NCBI GenBank assembly: GCA_035352895.1
Contig: DAOPYN010000001.1
Coordinates: 132,658 to 196,657 of the forward strand
Direction of reading: 5' to 3'
DNA: 64,000 bases
Source: UBA5070 sp035352895
GTDB lineage: Bacteria > Fibrobacterota > Fibrobacteria > UBA5070
Positions 33,612 through 41,218 of this stretch are shown here, in pieces (the first letter of the stretch is position 1; the number at the start of each line of letters is the position of its first letter). Position numbers and translations under genes: made by a program. Below the pieces are notes generated by a model. That model did not search any database. It had not been told where the DNA came from and saw nothing but the letters and a program-made list of their open reading frames with translations.

Positions 33612-33730
33612 GGGTGCCCCGGATGAGTGGTCGGTTCGAGGGACGTGGTCCCCGCAGAGTCACAGTGGAATCTGCGCCGCCGACCCGGCCGCATCGGGGA
33701 TGTTCCGGTCCGGAGCTTTTGGTCAAAATT

Positions 33731-33759
33731 CAAAAACGCTCGCGCCCAAAACGGGCGCG
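33731..33759 (-). terminator. Rho-independent terminator of the pirin gene
   Basis: Read on the minus strand: CGCGCCC, loop GTTTT, GGGCGCG, then AGCGTTTTTG. The 7-bp GC stem followed by five T's sits 9 bases after the pirin stop and before the GH43 gene, so GH43 has its own promoter in 33612-33730, where no gene is seen. Confidence 0.85.
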
Positions 33760-33767
33760 GAACTCCC

Positions 33768-34466
33768 TTAGGGGAGATCGAACACTAGGACTTCGCAGTC
33801 TTGGGTCGCCTCGAGTTCCAGGCTGGCGGCCTCGGAGCCGAAGATCGCGTCTCCCCGCTCCAGGGGGATTCCTCCCGCCAGGCAGGACCCGCGGGCGACC
33901 TGGAGCCAGGTCTTCCTTCCGGGCACCAGGGGGTGGGACAGCTTCTGGCCGGTCGCCAGGCGGCCCGCCCGGAGCACCGTGTCCTGGCCGATCCTCGCCG
34001 ATCCCTCGCGTCCGTCCGGCGTGGCCACTGGATGGAGGCGTCCTTCCATGCACCCTTCGGGAAGCCGGATCTGCTCGTAGGAAGGCGCCGAAGGGGCGCC
34101 GTCGGGCTGGATCCAGATCTGCAGGAGATGGACCGGTTCGGAAGGGGATGGATTGGACTCGGAGTGGCGGATGCCGGTGCCCGCGCTCATCCTCTGGATC
34201 TCGCCTGCTGTCAGATCCTGTCCGTGTCCCAGGCTGTCCTGGTGGCGCAGGGTCCCCGAAAGCACCCAGGTGACGATCTCCATGTGCCTGTGCCCGTGCA
34301 TCCCGAATCCGGTGCCGGGAGCCACGACGTCCTCGTTGATCACGCGGAGGGCCGAATAGCCCATCCATTCGTCGTCGAAGTAGTCCCCGAAGCTGAACGT
34401 GTGACGGGTGGAGAGCCACCCGAACTCGAATCCTCCTCTATCCTCCGCCTTGCGAACGTTCCACAT
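33768..34466 (-). CDS. Pirin family protein
   Basis: A 232-residue bicupin. Iron ligands of the pirin family are all present at the same positions as in human pirin and E. coli YhhW: H57, H59 (GMHGHRH), H101 and E103 (GIRHSE). TFSFGDYFDDEWMGYSALRVINEDVV is the family start pattern (conserved as shorter blocks). Several bacterial pirins have quercetinase activity; others interact with metabolic enzymes. AAGGAGAATGG precedes ATG 34466; the frame extends upstream by 58 codons without support. A TGTAC-N6-GTACA repeat lies 28 bases upstream and a terminator follows, so this is a single-gene unit. Confidence 0.92.
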   Translation of the reverse strand: MWNVRKAEDRGGFEFGWLSTRHTFSFGDYFDDEWMGYSALRVINEDVVAPGTGFGMHGHRHMEIVTWVLSGTLRHQDSLGHGQDLTAGEIQRMSAGTGIRHSESNPSPSEPVHLLQIWIQPDGAPSAPSYEQIRLPEGCMEGRLHPVATPDGREGSARIGQDTVLRAGRLATGQKLSHPLVPGRKTWLQVARGSCLAGGIPLERGDAIFGSEAASLELEATQDCEVLVFDLP

Positions 34467-34493
34467 GATCCATTCTCCTTGTGCCCCGAGTGC

Positions 34494-34509
34494 TGTACAA
34501 CAGGGTACA
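34494..34509. promoter_or_regulatory. Inverted repeat TGTAC-N6-GTACA upstream of pirin
   Basis: Perfect 5-bp arms separated by six bases (AACAGG), ending 28 bases before the pirin start codon. Position and symmetry suggest an operator for a dimeric repressor; no regulator gene is adjacent. Confidence 0.5.
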
Positions 34510-34558
34510 AGAGAACGATCCATCCATCCACCCGCGAAGGCGGTGGTGGAACGCGCGT

Positions 34559-34996
34559 TCAGGCGTTGGAGACCAGGAGCGATCCCGCCAGGATGAGGGC
34601 GGCTCCACCCAACAACGGAAGAGGGTTGGCCTCTTTCCACTCGGAGAAGATCACCAGGCCCAGGAGCACGGTGATCAGCGTGTTGGTGTTGTAGATGGGG
34701 TTGAGCTTGGAGATGGGAACGTTCCAGCGGGAAAGGGCCACCGACACCAATCCGGAGCCGATCGCCCAGGCGAGCCCCGCCACCAGCCCCCAGGCGGCCG
34801 AAGTGGTGGAGAGCCCGGCGGGCATGATCTTCCAGAACACCGCGCCGCAGGCCACGCAGGCCGCGCCCACCAGCACCAGCAGGGGCCCCGCGCCCAATCC
34901 TGCCTGGGAGGCGAACTTGGTGGCGATCGCGAAGATGGCGTATCCCAGGGCGGGGCCCAGGCCGCCCACCAGCAGGCCGATGGTCTGGGGTTTCAC
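34559..34996 (-). CDS. Half-size DMT/EamA-like membrane protein
   Basis: A 145-residue protein with about five hydrophobic helices, the size of a single EamA-type unit (half of a normal 10-helix transporter). Helices are near residues 5-24, 35-53, 65-88, 98-115 and 125-143. The stretch KLNPIYNTNTLITVLLG with SEW and a final GGAALILAGSLLV is characteristic of small DMT-superfamily proteins. It begins at GTG overlapping the upstream stop as GTGA and is the last of a three-gene unit with a hydrolase and a glycosyltransferase. A small metabolite, sugar or lipid-carrier translocation role is inference. Confidence 0.78.
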   Translation of the reverse strand: MKPQTIGLLVGGLGPALGYAIFAIATKFASQAGLGAGPLLVLVGAACVACGAVFWKIMPAGLSTTSAAWGLVAGLAWAIGSGLVSVALSRWNVPISKLNPIYNTNTLITVLLGLVIFSEWKEANPLPLLGGAALILAGSLLVSNA

Positions 34997-37560
34997 TTGG
35001 AGCCTTCGGGAATGAGGATTTCGTAGACGAGGGCGGGAGACCGGGACGGATCGAAGGCGACGCCTCCGGAGACCGATTCCAGCTTCAGGGGAGCTCCGGC
35101 GTTGCCGTTGCCGTCCAGCGCGCGCACGGTGGCCTTGGTCGCCCCGGCCCCCAGGATGCGGATGGTTCCCTGCAGGACCTGGGTCTGCACGGGAAGCTCG
35201 CCCAGCTCCTTGATGCCGGTGCGCGATGCGGTGAACCTCTGTCCCTTCATGCGGGAGGGACCGGTGGTCACCAGGTACATGCGCCGGGACGATTCCAGGG
35301 GCGCGCCGTCGGCCGAGACGGCCAGGATGGACGCGACGGGATTGTCCAGCCGGAAGGAAATCCGCTGGAAGGTCCATTCCCTGCCGCCCACGGCTCCCAC
35401 GGCTCCCTGGGAGCGCGAGGTCCGGATGGCCAGCGTGCCCGCGCGCGGATCCAGCTCCAGCTCGCGCGTGGAGGAGGCGACCTTTCCCGTGTCGCGAAGA
35501 CCCTTCCGGTCCCAGCGGTCGGGCTCGCCCGAGGCGGGGCCGGAAAACCGCTTGCGCACCTTCGCCGCGTAGGGAAGCGCCCATCTCTCCTGGAGGAATC
35601 CGCTGTAGGAGGGGAGCGTCTCCACCTGGACGCTGTCCACCGATTCCACGACGGAATCCTTCGCCATGGACACGTCGCCGCGCAGGAACAGCGGCGCCCC
35701 GGCGACCCATTGGGCGAGCATGGTGGGCGATCGGGACACCTTGTAGCGCGAGATGCGGTCGGCGCCCGCGCCCACGTTCTCGAAGTCGAACTGCAGGATC
35801 CCGCTCCAACCCTGGAGCGCGCCGTAGGCGGCCATCAGGGGGACGCCTTCCACCTCGTACTCGTTGGGGAAGCAATGGTTCCATTCGGTGACCAGCAGGG
35901 GTTTGCCCTGGACCGCGAACCACGACTTGGTGGCCACCAGGTTGGACGACGGATTGCGCAGCTGGGAACGGTTGTCCAGCGGCGCCCAGTCCACCCGGTT
36001 CCAGTCGTTGCCGATCTTCCAGACCTGGGGGTGGTCCCAGTAGTCGTTGGAGATGACAAGATCCGTCGCCAATTGGTTGCGCAGGGTGGCCAGGATCGGA
36101 GGGGGGAAGTTGGTGCCCGCGACCATGAGGCGCCCGCCCGTCTGGCGGATGGTGGACCGGATGGAGTCGTAGTAGGCCCGTTCCAGACCGGCCAGGAACC
36201 GGAACGAGGCGAGGTGGTTCGATCCTGTGGATGCCTTCAGGATCCCCCGGGGATTGGACCAGTCCAGTTCGTACGAGGAGAGCTCGCCCGTGTTCCCCGC
36301 GGCCTTCCACAGGGAATCCAGTTCGCGGCGGTAGGTGGGGCCGATCTGGTCCGGATCGAAGTGCGCGAAGATGGAGCTCTCGTTGATGCACTCGGTGAGG
36401 GCGATGGCGGGATCGTCCTTCCAGGCCAGGCCCGTGTGGGGATTGCGGTGGTTCAGGAGATCGCGGGCGAACTCGCGCTGCAGCCGGATCAGCCGCGGCG
36501 AGAAGATGGCGACCTGCTTGGCTCCCAGGGTGGAGCCTTCGGGGATGCCGTCGTCGGCGGTGAACTGGCGGTGGACCAGGAGATCCGGCATGGCGTAGAT
36601 TCCGCGGCGCTTCAGGGCGGAGATCAGGTAGTCCACCTTGTCCAGCGCGGAGGAGTCGAGCTTGCGGGTCCCCGATGCGTTCCCGAAGAGGTTGGGACGC
36701 GACCAGGGGGCGTCCATGTGGTGCAGACGCACCAGATTGGCGCCCATGCGCGAGAGCCGCTTGGCCAGGCTGTCGGCGGCCGCGCGCGAGGGGAAGCATT
36801 CGGAACCCACCAGGCTGGTTCCCCAGAAGCGCACGGCGACACCATCGTCGAACACCAGCCGGTCGCCCTTGGGATTCACCCATCCGTGCTTGCCGGCGGG
36901 GGCGTCCAGGAGACCCGACCAGTCCACGAAATGGCTTCCGGTGGTCTGCGCGGGCAGGTCCCACCAGCGCCCGAAATCCAACGGACCGGTGGCCTTGGTG
37001 GCTTGCAATGCGCCTCCGGAGGAGTCCCGCAGCGAGACGGAAAGGTCGTCGCAGAGGACTTCGCCGGTGGCGTTGCCCAGTGCGCACTGCACCTTCATGC
37101 GGGTGGCTCCGCGCGGCACCGGATACTCCCTGGTTCCCTCCACCCACTCCGTGGTCCCCGAGAGCTGGATCACCACGGGCGGGTAGCCGCCCACGAGCGT
37201 TCCTGCGTCGTCCACGAACTCCACCGCGATGCGACCCATCTCCCAGGGGTTCCTGCCCGCAACCACATCCTTGGTCCGGATCCAGCCGGAAACCTTGGCC
37301 GTGCGGGTGGCGGCGGGGAACTGCACGATCTGGTCGGCGCCGCTCCACTTGGGGGCGCTGTTGGCGATCCGCACGGCGGCCTTCCCCATCCTGGCCTGGG
37401 ACGCGAGGCCGGCTCCCCAGAAGTTCCACGCGTCCTCCCCTTCCTCGAAGCCGCCGTTGAGCAGCTGCTGGGGGTCGCGTTCGAAGCCGGGAGGGGCGCC
37501 GGCCTCGAGGGCGGCGCTGGCGCACAGGGATGCGATGCAGGCGAAGGAGCGGACGTTCAC
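34993..37560 (-). CDS. Exported GH-A clan glycoside hydrolase with N-terminal CBM4/9-like module
   Basis: An 855-residue exported enzyme: signal peptide (about 1-21), carbohydrate-binding module (about 30-180: LLNGGFEEGEDAWNFW, GWIRTKD, VLCDDLSVSL), TIM-barrel domain (about 200-640) and a C-terminal beta domain. The barrel carries clan GH-A signatures: RLHHMDAPWSRPN, an acid/base glutamate in ALTECINESS near residue 394 and a nucleophile glutamate in LLVTEWNHC near 560. That supports a retaining beta-glycosidase of the GH5/GH-A type; the family number is uncertain. It starts at GTG 37560, overlapping the glycosyltransferase stop as GTGA, and overlaps the membrane protein gene the same way. 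Confidence 0.85.
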   Translation of the reverse strand: MNVRSFACIASLCASAALEAGAPPGFERDPQQLLNGGFEEGEDAWNFWGAGLASQARMGKAAVRIANSAPKWSGADQIVQFPAATRTAKVSGWIRTKDVVAGRNPWEMGRIAVEFVDDAGTLVGGYPPVVIQLSGTTEWVEGTREYPVPRGATRMKVQCALGNATGEVLCDDLSVSLRDSSGGALQATKATGPLDFGRWWDLPAQTTGSHFVDWSGLLDAPAGKHGWVNPKGDRLVFDDGVAVRFWGTSLVGSECFPSRAAADSLAKRLSRMGANLVRLHHMDAPWSRPNLFGNASGTRKLDSSALDKVDYLISALKRRGIYAMPDLLVHRQFTADDGIPEGSTLGAKQVAIFSPRLIRLQREFARDLLNHRNPHTGLAWKDDPAIALTECINESSIFAHFDPDQIGPTYRRELDSLWKAAGNTGELSSYELDWSNPRGILKASTGSNHLASFRFLAGLERAYYDSIRSTIRQTGGRLMVAGTNFPPPILATLRNQLATDLVISNDYWDHPQVWKIGNDWNRVDWAPLDNRSQLRNPSSNLVATKSWFAVQGKPLLVTEWNHCFPNEYEVEGVPLMAAYGALQGWSGILQFDFENVGAGADRISRYKVSRSPTMLAQWVAGAPLFLRGDVSMAKDSVVESVDSVQVETLPSYSGFLQERWALPYAAKVRKRFSGPASGEPDRWDRKGLRDTGKVASSTRELELDPRAGTLAIRTSRSQGAVGAVGGREWTFQRISFRLDNPVASILAVSADGAPLESSRRMYLVTTGPSRMKGQRFTASRTGIKELGELPVQTQVLQGTIRILGAGATKATVRALDGNGNAGAPLKLESVSGGVAFDPSRSPALVYEILIPEGSK

Positions 37561-38612
37561 GGAGCCTCCAGGAGTTCGAGCAGGCGGGCGCTGCAGCGCT
37601 CCACGGAAAGGGAGCCGTAGAGGCGTGCGAAGTCGGATTCCGTCCAGCGGTCCGGACGAGCCAGGGCGCGTTCGATGGCCGATGCGAGTTCCTCGACGTT
37701 TTCCGTCGGAAAGACGTCGCCGCAGCCGTGGGTGGCCTGGAAGTCCCGGAAGAAGGGGATGTCGGAGGCCAGGTAGGGGATCCCGTGGGCGAGGGCTTCC
37801 GTCTGCGCGCAGCTCTGGGAGATCCATCGGTAGGGGAACAGGGCCAGGTGCATGCGCCCGAAGGCCTCCACCTTGCCGTCGTCGGGCATGTAGCCGCAGA
37901 AACGGATGTGGCTGGCGTATTCCGGACGGACCCGGCGCTTGAGCTCTTCCAGGTATTTCTCCTGCCCCACGCCCGGGGCACCCCAGATCTCCAGGGGGGG
38001 GAATGCCCCCGGAGGGCGGGTTTGGATGGCATCCACCACCAGGTCGTGGCCCTTCTTCGAACCGATCTGCCCGAACAGCCCAAGGGTGCTGGGGACGTGC
38101 TGCACGGGACGGTCGGGCATGGCCAGGATGGGATGGGGGATCACCGCCGTGGCGGGTGCGCACAGCGATTCCATCTCCTGGGCGTGCAGCCGCGTGTGGA
38201 CCACGAAGGCGGACGCGCGCCGGGCGATGGCCTTCTCCCAGGCGAGGTAGGCGGCGCGAGCCGGCGGAAGGCGGTCCAAGTGCCGGGCGTAGGTGCCGGG
38301 GGTCTCGTGGGAGACCACCACGGAACGCAGGCCCCGGTAGCGGAGCCTCCCCAGGAACCACGGCAGAAGCGGTCCCGAACCGGTGGGCGTGTGCTGGATC
38401 AGCACCGACGAGGGACGGATCCTGTCCACATCGCGCAGGAACGAGACCCACTTCCAGAACGTGGATTTCTCCTGCCAGAACACCATGCGGCGGGTCTCCA
38501 CCCGGCGTCCGTGCCGCTCCAGGGCCTCCTTGTACTTGCCGGTGTACCAGGCCACGCCGTTGTTCCGGGATGGCCAGGGGCTGATGAGCAGGATGGGTCT
38601 GGTCGGTTCCAC
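37557..38612 (-). CDS. Glycosyltransferase family 4
   Basis: A 351-residue GT-B fold transferase. Matches include ILLISPWPSRNNGVAWYTG at the start, HVPSTLGLFGQIGSKKGHD at the Rossmann boundary, FCGYMPDDGKVEAF, and SQSCAQTEALAHGIPYLASD with the nearby acidic donor-binding residues of GT4 enzymes. GTG 38612 is the only start giving a proper N-terminus, though no Shine-Dalgarno is seen. It is translationally coupled to the exported hydrolase gene. Acceptor and sugar are unknown; the unit may serve an exopolysaccharide or glycan capsule. Confidence 0.86.
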   Translation of the reverse strand: MEPTRPILLISPWPSRNNGVAWYTGKYKEALERHGRRVETRRMVFWQEKSTFWKWVSFLRDVDRIRPSSVLIQHTPTGSGPLLPWFLGRLRYRGLRSVVVSHETPGTYARHLDRLPPARAAYLAWEKAIARRASAFVVHTRLHAQEMESLCAPATAVIPHPILAMPDRPVQHVPSTLGLFGQIGSKKGHDLVVDAIQTRPPGAFPPLEIWGAPGVGQEKYLEELKRRVRPEYASHIRFCGYMPDDGKVEAFGRMHLALFPYRWISQSCAQTEALAHGIPYLASDIPFFRDFQATHGCGDVFPTENVEELASAIERALARPDRWTESDFARLYGSLSVERCSARLLELLEAP

Positions 38613-38650
38613 GCGACCCAAGATAGATGACGGCTCGGGGTTGTCCGGAC

Positions 38651-40687
38651 TCAGCCAGTGAGGGCTTCGGCCAGACGGCCCTCCGCGAACCACGCCTCCA
38701 TCCGTTCCCGCTCCGCGTCCGTCAGGGGAAGCTCGCCCGCGAGGATCCTGTCCACCCCTTCGCGCCACCGGTCCAGAAGGCCCACATGCTCCTTCAACAG
38801 TCCGGACCGTCCCAGGACTCCGCCCGACTGCACCGCGCCTTCCAGGTCTCCGGCACCGCGTTCCTCCATGTCGATCTCCGCGATCTCGAAGCCGTCCTCG
38901 GTGGCGGCGAACCGGCGCAGTCGCTCCAGCTTGTCCTCGTCGGCGGGCAGAAGGAAGCACCATCCCTGGCCGCCGCCGCGTCCCACCCGTCCGCGCAGCT
39001 GGTGCAGCTGGGCCAATCCGAAGAATTCCGGATGTTCCACCACCATGAGGTCGGCGTCGGGCACGTCCACTCCCACCTCCACCACCGTGGTGGACACCAG
39101 GGCGCGGATGGTCCCGTCGCGCAGGGCTTCGATCGCCGCGTTCTGCTCGGGGCCGTCCATGCGCCCGTGCAGGATCCCCACCCGGTCGGCGCCGAACGCC
39201 TGCCGGAGCTTTTCGGCGCTGCCCTCCACGGAGGCCGCCTCGTCCGATTCGTCCACCCGCGGCACCACCCAGAAGAGCTTCGCGCCGCCCGACAGCTCGG
39301 CGGCCAGCCACGACATCATGTCGGGAATCTTTCCCGGCACCACCACGCGGGAGCGGATGGGAAGACGGTTGCCGGGCTTCCCCCGCACCTCCAGGACTTC
39401 CATGTCGCCGTGGGCGCCCAGAAGCAGCGACCGGGGGATGGGCGTGGCGCTCGCCGCCACCACGTGCGGATGGGAGCCCTTCGATGCCAATTTCTGGCGT
39501 TGTCCCACGCCGAAGCGGTGCTGCTCGTCGAAGACCACCATTCCCAGGTCGCGGAAGACCACGTCGTCGGAAAGGAGCGCGTGCGTCCCCACCGCCACCG
39601 CCGAGCGGCCGTGGGCCAGCCGCGACAGGGCGCTCGCGCGTTCCTCGCGGGGCACCCCGGAGGCGAAGTACAGAACCGGGACGTCCAGGGGGGAGAGCAG
39701 CCTGCGGAAGGTGGACAGATGCTGTCTGGCCAGTACCTCCGTGGGCGCCAGCACCGCCACCTGCGAGCCCGCCTCCAGGGCCGCGCAGGCGCCCAGCAGG
39801 CACACCAGGGTCTTCCCGGAGCCCACGTCTCCCTGCAGCAGGAAGTGGGCCTGGTCGCCGGAGGCCATGCGCCGTTCCAGGAGGTCGATCGCCTCGCGCT
39901 GGGAGGCGTGCAGCGCGAACGGCAGGGCCGATTCCACCGCCGATCGCAGCCTGGTGGAGGGCGCGAACACCCGGCCGCGTCCCGCCAGATCGCGCTTGCG
40001 TCGGCGCAGGCGAGCCAGGGTGGGAAACCACTGGGCGGCCTGTTCGTGCAGAAGCAGCGTTCCCGACTGGGCGAGGCTTTCCGGGCGGTGGATCCGCAGC
40101 AGACGCTGCGCGCGGGGCATGGCGTTGCCGGACCGGAGGCATTCGGGCAGGATCTCCTCCTGCGGGCACAGTGCCAGCGACGCCAGGGCCAGCTGCTGGA
40201 GGGCGCGGTGGTCGATCTTCGCTTCGCGCAGGGCCTGGGAGAGGCGGTAGACCGGGATCACCGATCCTTTCGCTTCCTCGCCGTCCTGGAGGATCTCGAA
40301 CTCCGGATGCACGATCTGGAAGCCCCGGAAGCGACCTACGGTGCCGGATACGAGCAACCGCATCCCCGCTTCCAGCTTGCGGGAAAGCCAGCGGGCCCCT
40401 CCGAACCAGAGCAGTTCGATGGCGCCGGTCGCGTCGCGCGCGGTGGCCACCAGGCGTTCGCGGCGCCCATGCGAGAGTCGCACCGAGGTCAGCCGCACGT
40501 CCAGCACCGCCTCGTCGCCCTCCTGCACGTGGCCGACTTTGCCGATCCGGGTGCGGTCCAGGTAGCGCCGCGGAAGGTGCTCCAGGATGTCCCGAGGAGT
40601 GGCCAGGCCGGTTTCCGTCAAGGCCTTCCGCTTCCTGGGGGTCAGGCCGGGAAGGGCGTCCAGCGGGTGCTTCTCGGACCGGTTCAG
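38651..40687 (-). CDS. recG: ATP-dependent DNA helicase RecG
   Basis: A 678-residue helicase of normal RecG length that remodels stalled forks and Holliday junctions. It has a wedge/OB domain (LDALPGLTPRKRKALTETG, EHLPRRYLDRT), Walker A GDVGSGKT near 288, DEQH box near 389, AASATPIPRSL, and motif VI HQLRGRVGRGG, then RecG C-terminal GDLEGAVQSG. No ATG, GTG or TTG exists in frame at the N-terminus; the correct start appears to be CTG 40687, overlapping the rlpA stop as CTGA. Translation is probably coupled to rlpA. Confidence 0.95.
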   Translation of the reverse strand: MNRSEKHPLDALPGLTPRKRKALTETGLATPRDILEHLPRRYLDRTRIGKVGHVQEGDEAVLDVRLTSVRLSHGRRERLVATARDATGAIELLWFGGARWLSRKLEAGMRLLVSGTVGRFRGFQIVHPEFEILQDGEEAKGSVIPVYRLSQALREAKIDHRALQQLALASLALCPQEEILPECLRSGNAMPRAQRLLRIHRPESLAQSGTLLLHEQAAQWFPTLARLRRRKRDLAGRGRVFAPSTRLRSAVESALPFALHASQREAIDLLERRMASGDQAHFLLQGDVGSGKTLVCLLGACAALEAGSQVAVLAPTEVLARQHLSTFRRLLSPLDVPVLYFASGVPREERASALSRLAHGRSAVAVGTHALLSDDVVFRDLGMVVFDEQHRFGVGQRQKLASKGSHPHVVAASATPIPRSLLLGAHGDMEVLEVRGKPGNRLPIRSRVVVPGKIPDMMSWLAAELSGGAKLFWVVPRVDESDEAASVEGSAEKLRQAFGADRVGILHGRMDGPEQNAAIEALRDGTIRALVSTTVVEVGVDVPDADLMVVEHPEFFGLAQLHQLRGRVGRGGGQGWCFLLPADEDKLERLRRFAATEDGFEIAEIDMEERGAGDLEGAVQSGGVLGRSGLLKEHVGLLDRWREGVDRILAGELPLTDAERERMEAWFAEGRLAEALTG

Positions 40688-41211
40688 GGGAGGATCTCGA
40701 ATTCCACCTGCCCGATCCCGTCGGCGGTCAGCCCCAGGTCGTCGGCGGCCTGGCGGGAAAGGTCGATGATCCGCTGCGGTTTGTGGGGACCCCGGTCGTT
40801 GACTCGCACTTCCACCGATGTGCCCTTCTTCGGGTAGCGCACCCGCAGACGGGTCTGGAAGGGCAATGTGCGGTGGGCGCAGGTCAGGAGGTCCGGATCG
40901 AAGATCTCGCCGGAGGCGGTGGGCCTTCCCGCCAACTCCTTGCCGTAGTAGCTCGCCTCGCCGCGGAAGACCTCGCCGGTCTGTTTCGGCGGCTCCTCGA
41001 CGGTGGAATCCTTGCGGGGGGCCGGATCTGCGACCTTGGGTTCCGCCACCGGGGGCTTGGCGGCCGGCGTCGTCTTGCGGGCGGTTCCGGGCAGGGGCTT
41101 GTAGGTGCCCGTGTTGCGGTCGTATCCCGTGCGCTGCGGAATGGTTCCTCCGCAACCGGCCAGAACGAGGCCGGCCAGCGTGGCGATGCCCAGGAGACGC
41201 GATGCGTTCAT
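40684..41211 (-). CDS. rlpA: RlpA-type septal-ring lipoprotein
   Basis: A 175-residue lipoprotein. Lipobox LVLAGC puts the lipidated cysteine at 20. After a Pro/Lys/Thr linker, the double-psi beta-barrel of RlpA spans about 82-175: GEASYYGKELAGRPTASGE, AHRTLPFQTRLRV, VRVNDRGPH and RIIDLSRQAADDLGL. RlpA proteins are lytic transglycosylases that act on denuded peptidoglycan at the septum. There is no SPOR domain, so localisation may differ from E. coli. It lies 7 bases after the TPR lipoprotein gene and overlaps recG by 4 bases. Confidence 0.93.
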   Translation of the reverse strand: MNASRLLGIATLAGLVLAGCGGTIPQRTGYDRNTGTYKPLPGTARKTTPAAKPPVAEPKVADPAPRKDSTVEEPPKQTGEVFRGEASYYGKELAGRPTASGEIFDPDLLTCAHRTLPFQTRLRVRYPKKGTSVEVRVNDRGPHKPQRIIDLSRQAADDLGLTADGIGQVEFEILP

Positions 41212-41218
41212 GTCGTCC

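Noticed and set aside
37557..40169. An 870-codon glycosyltransferase frame extending into recG
   Set aside because: The extra N-terminus is antisense-like composition inside recG; GTG 38612 gives the correct family start.
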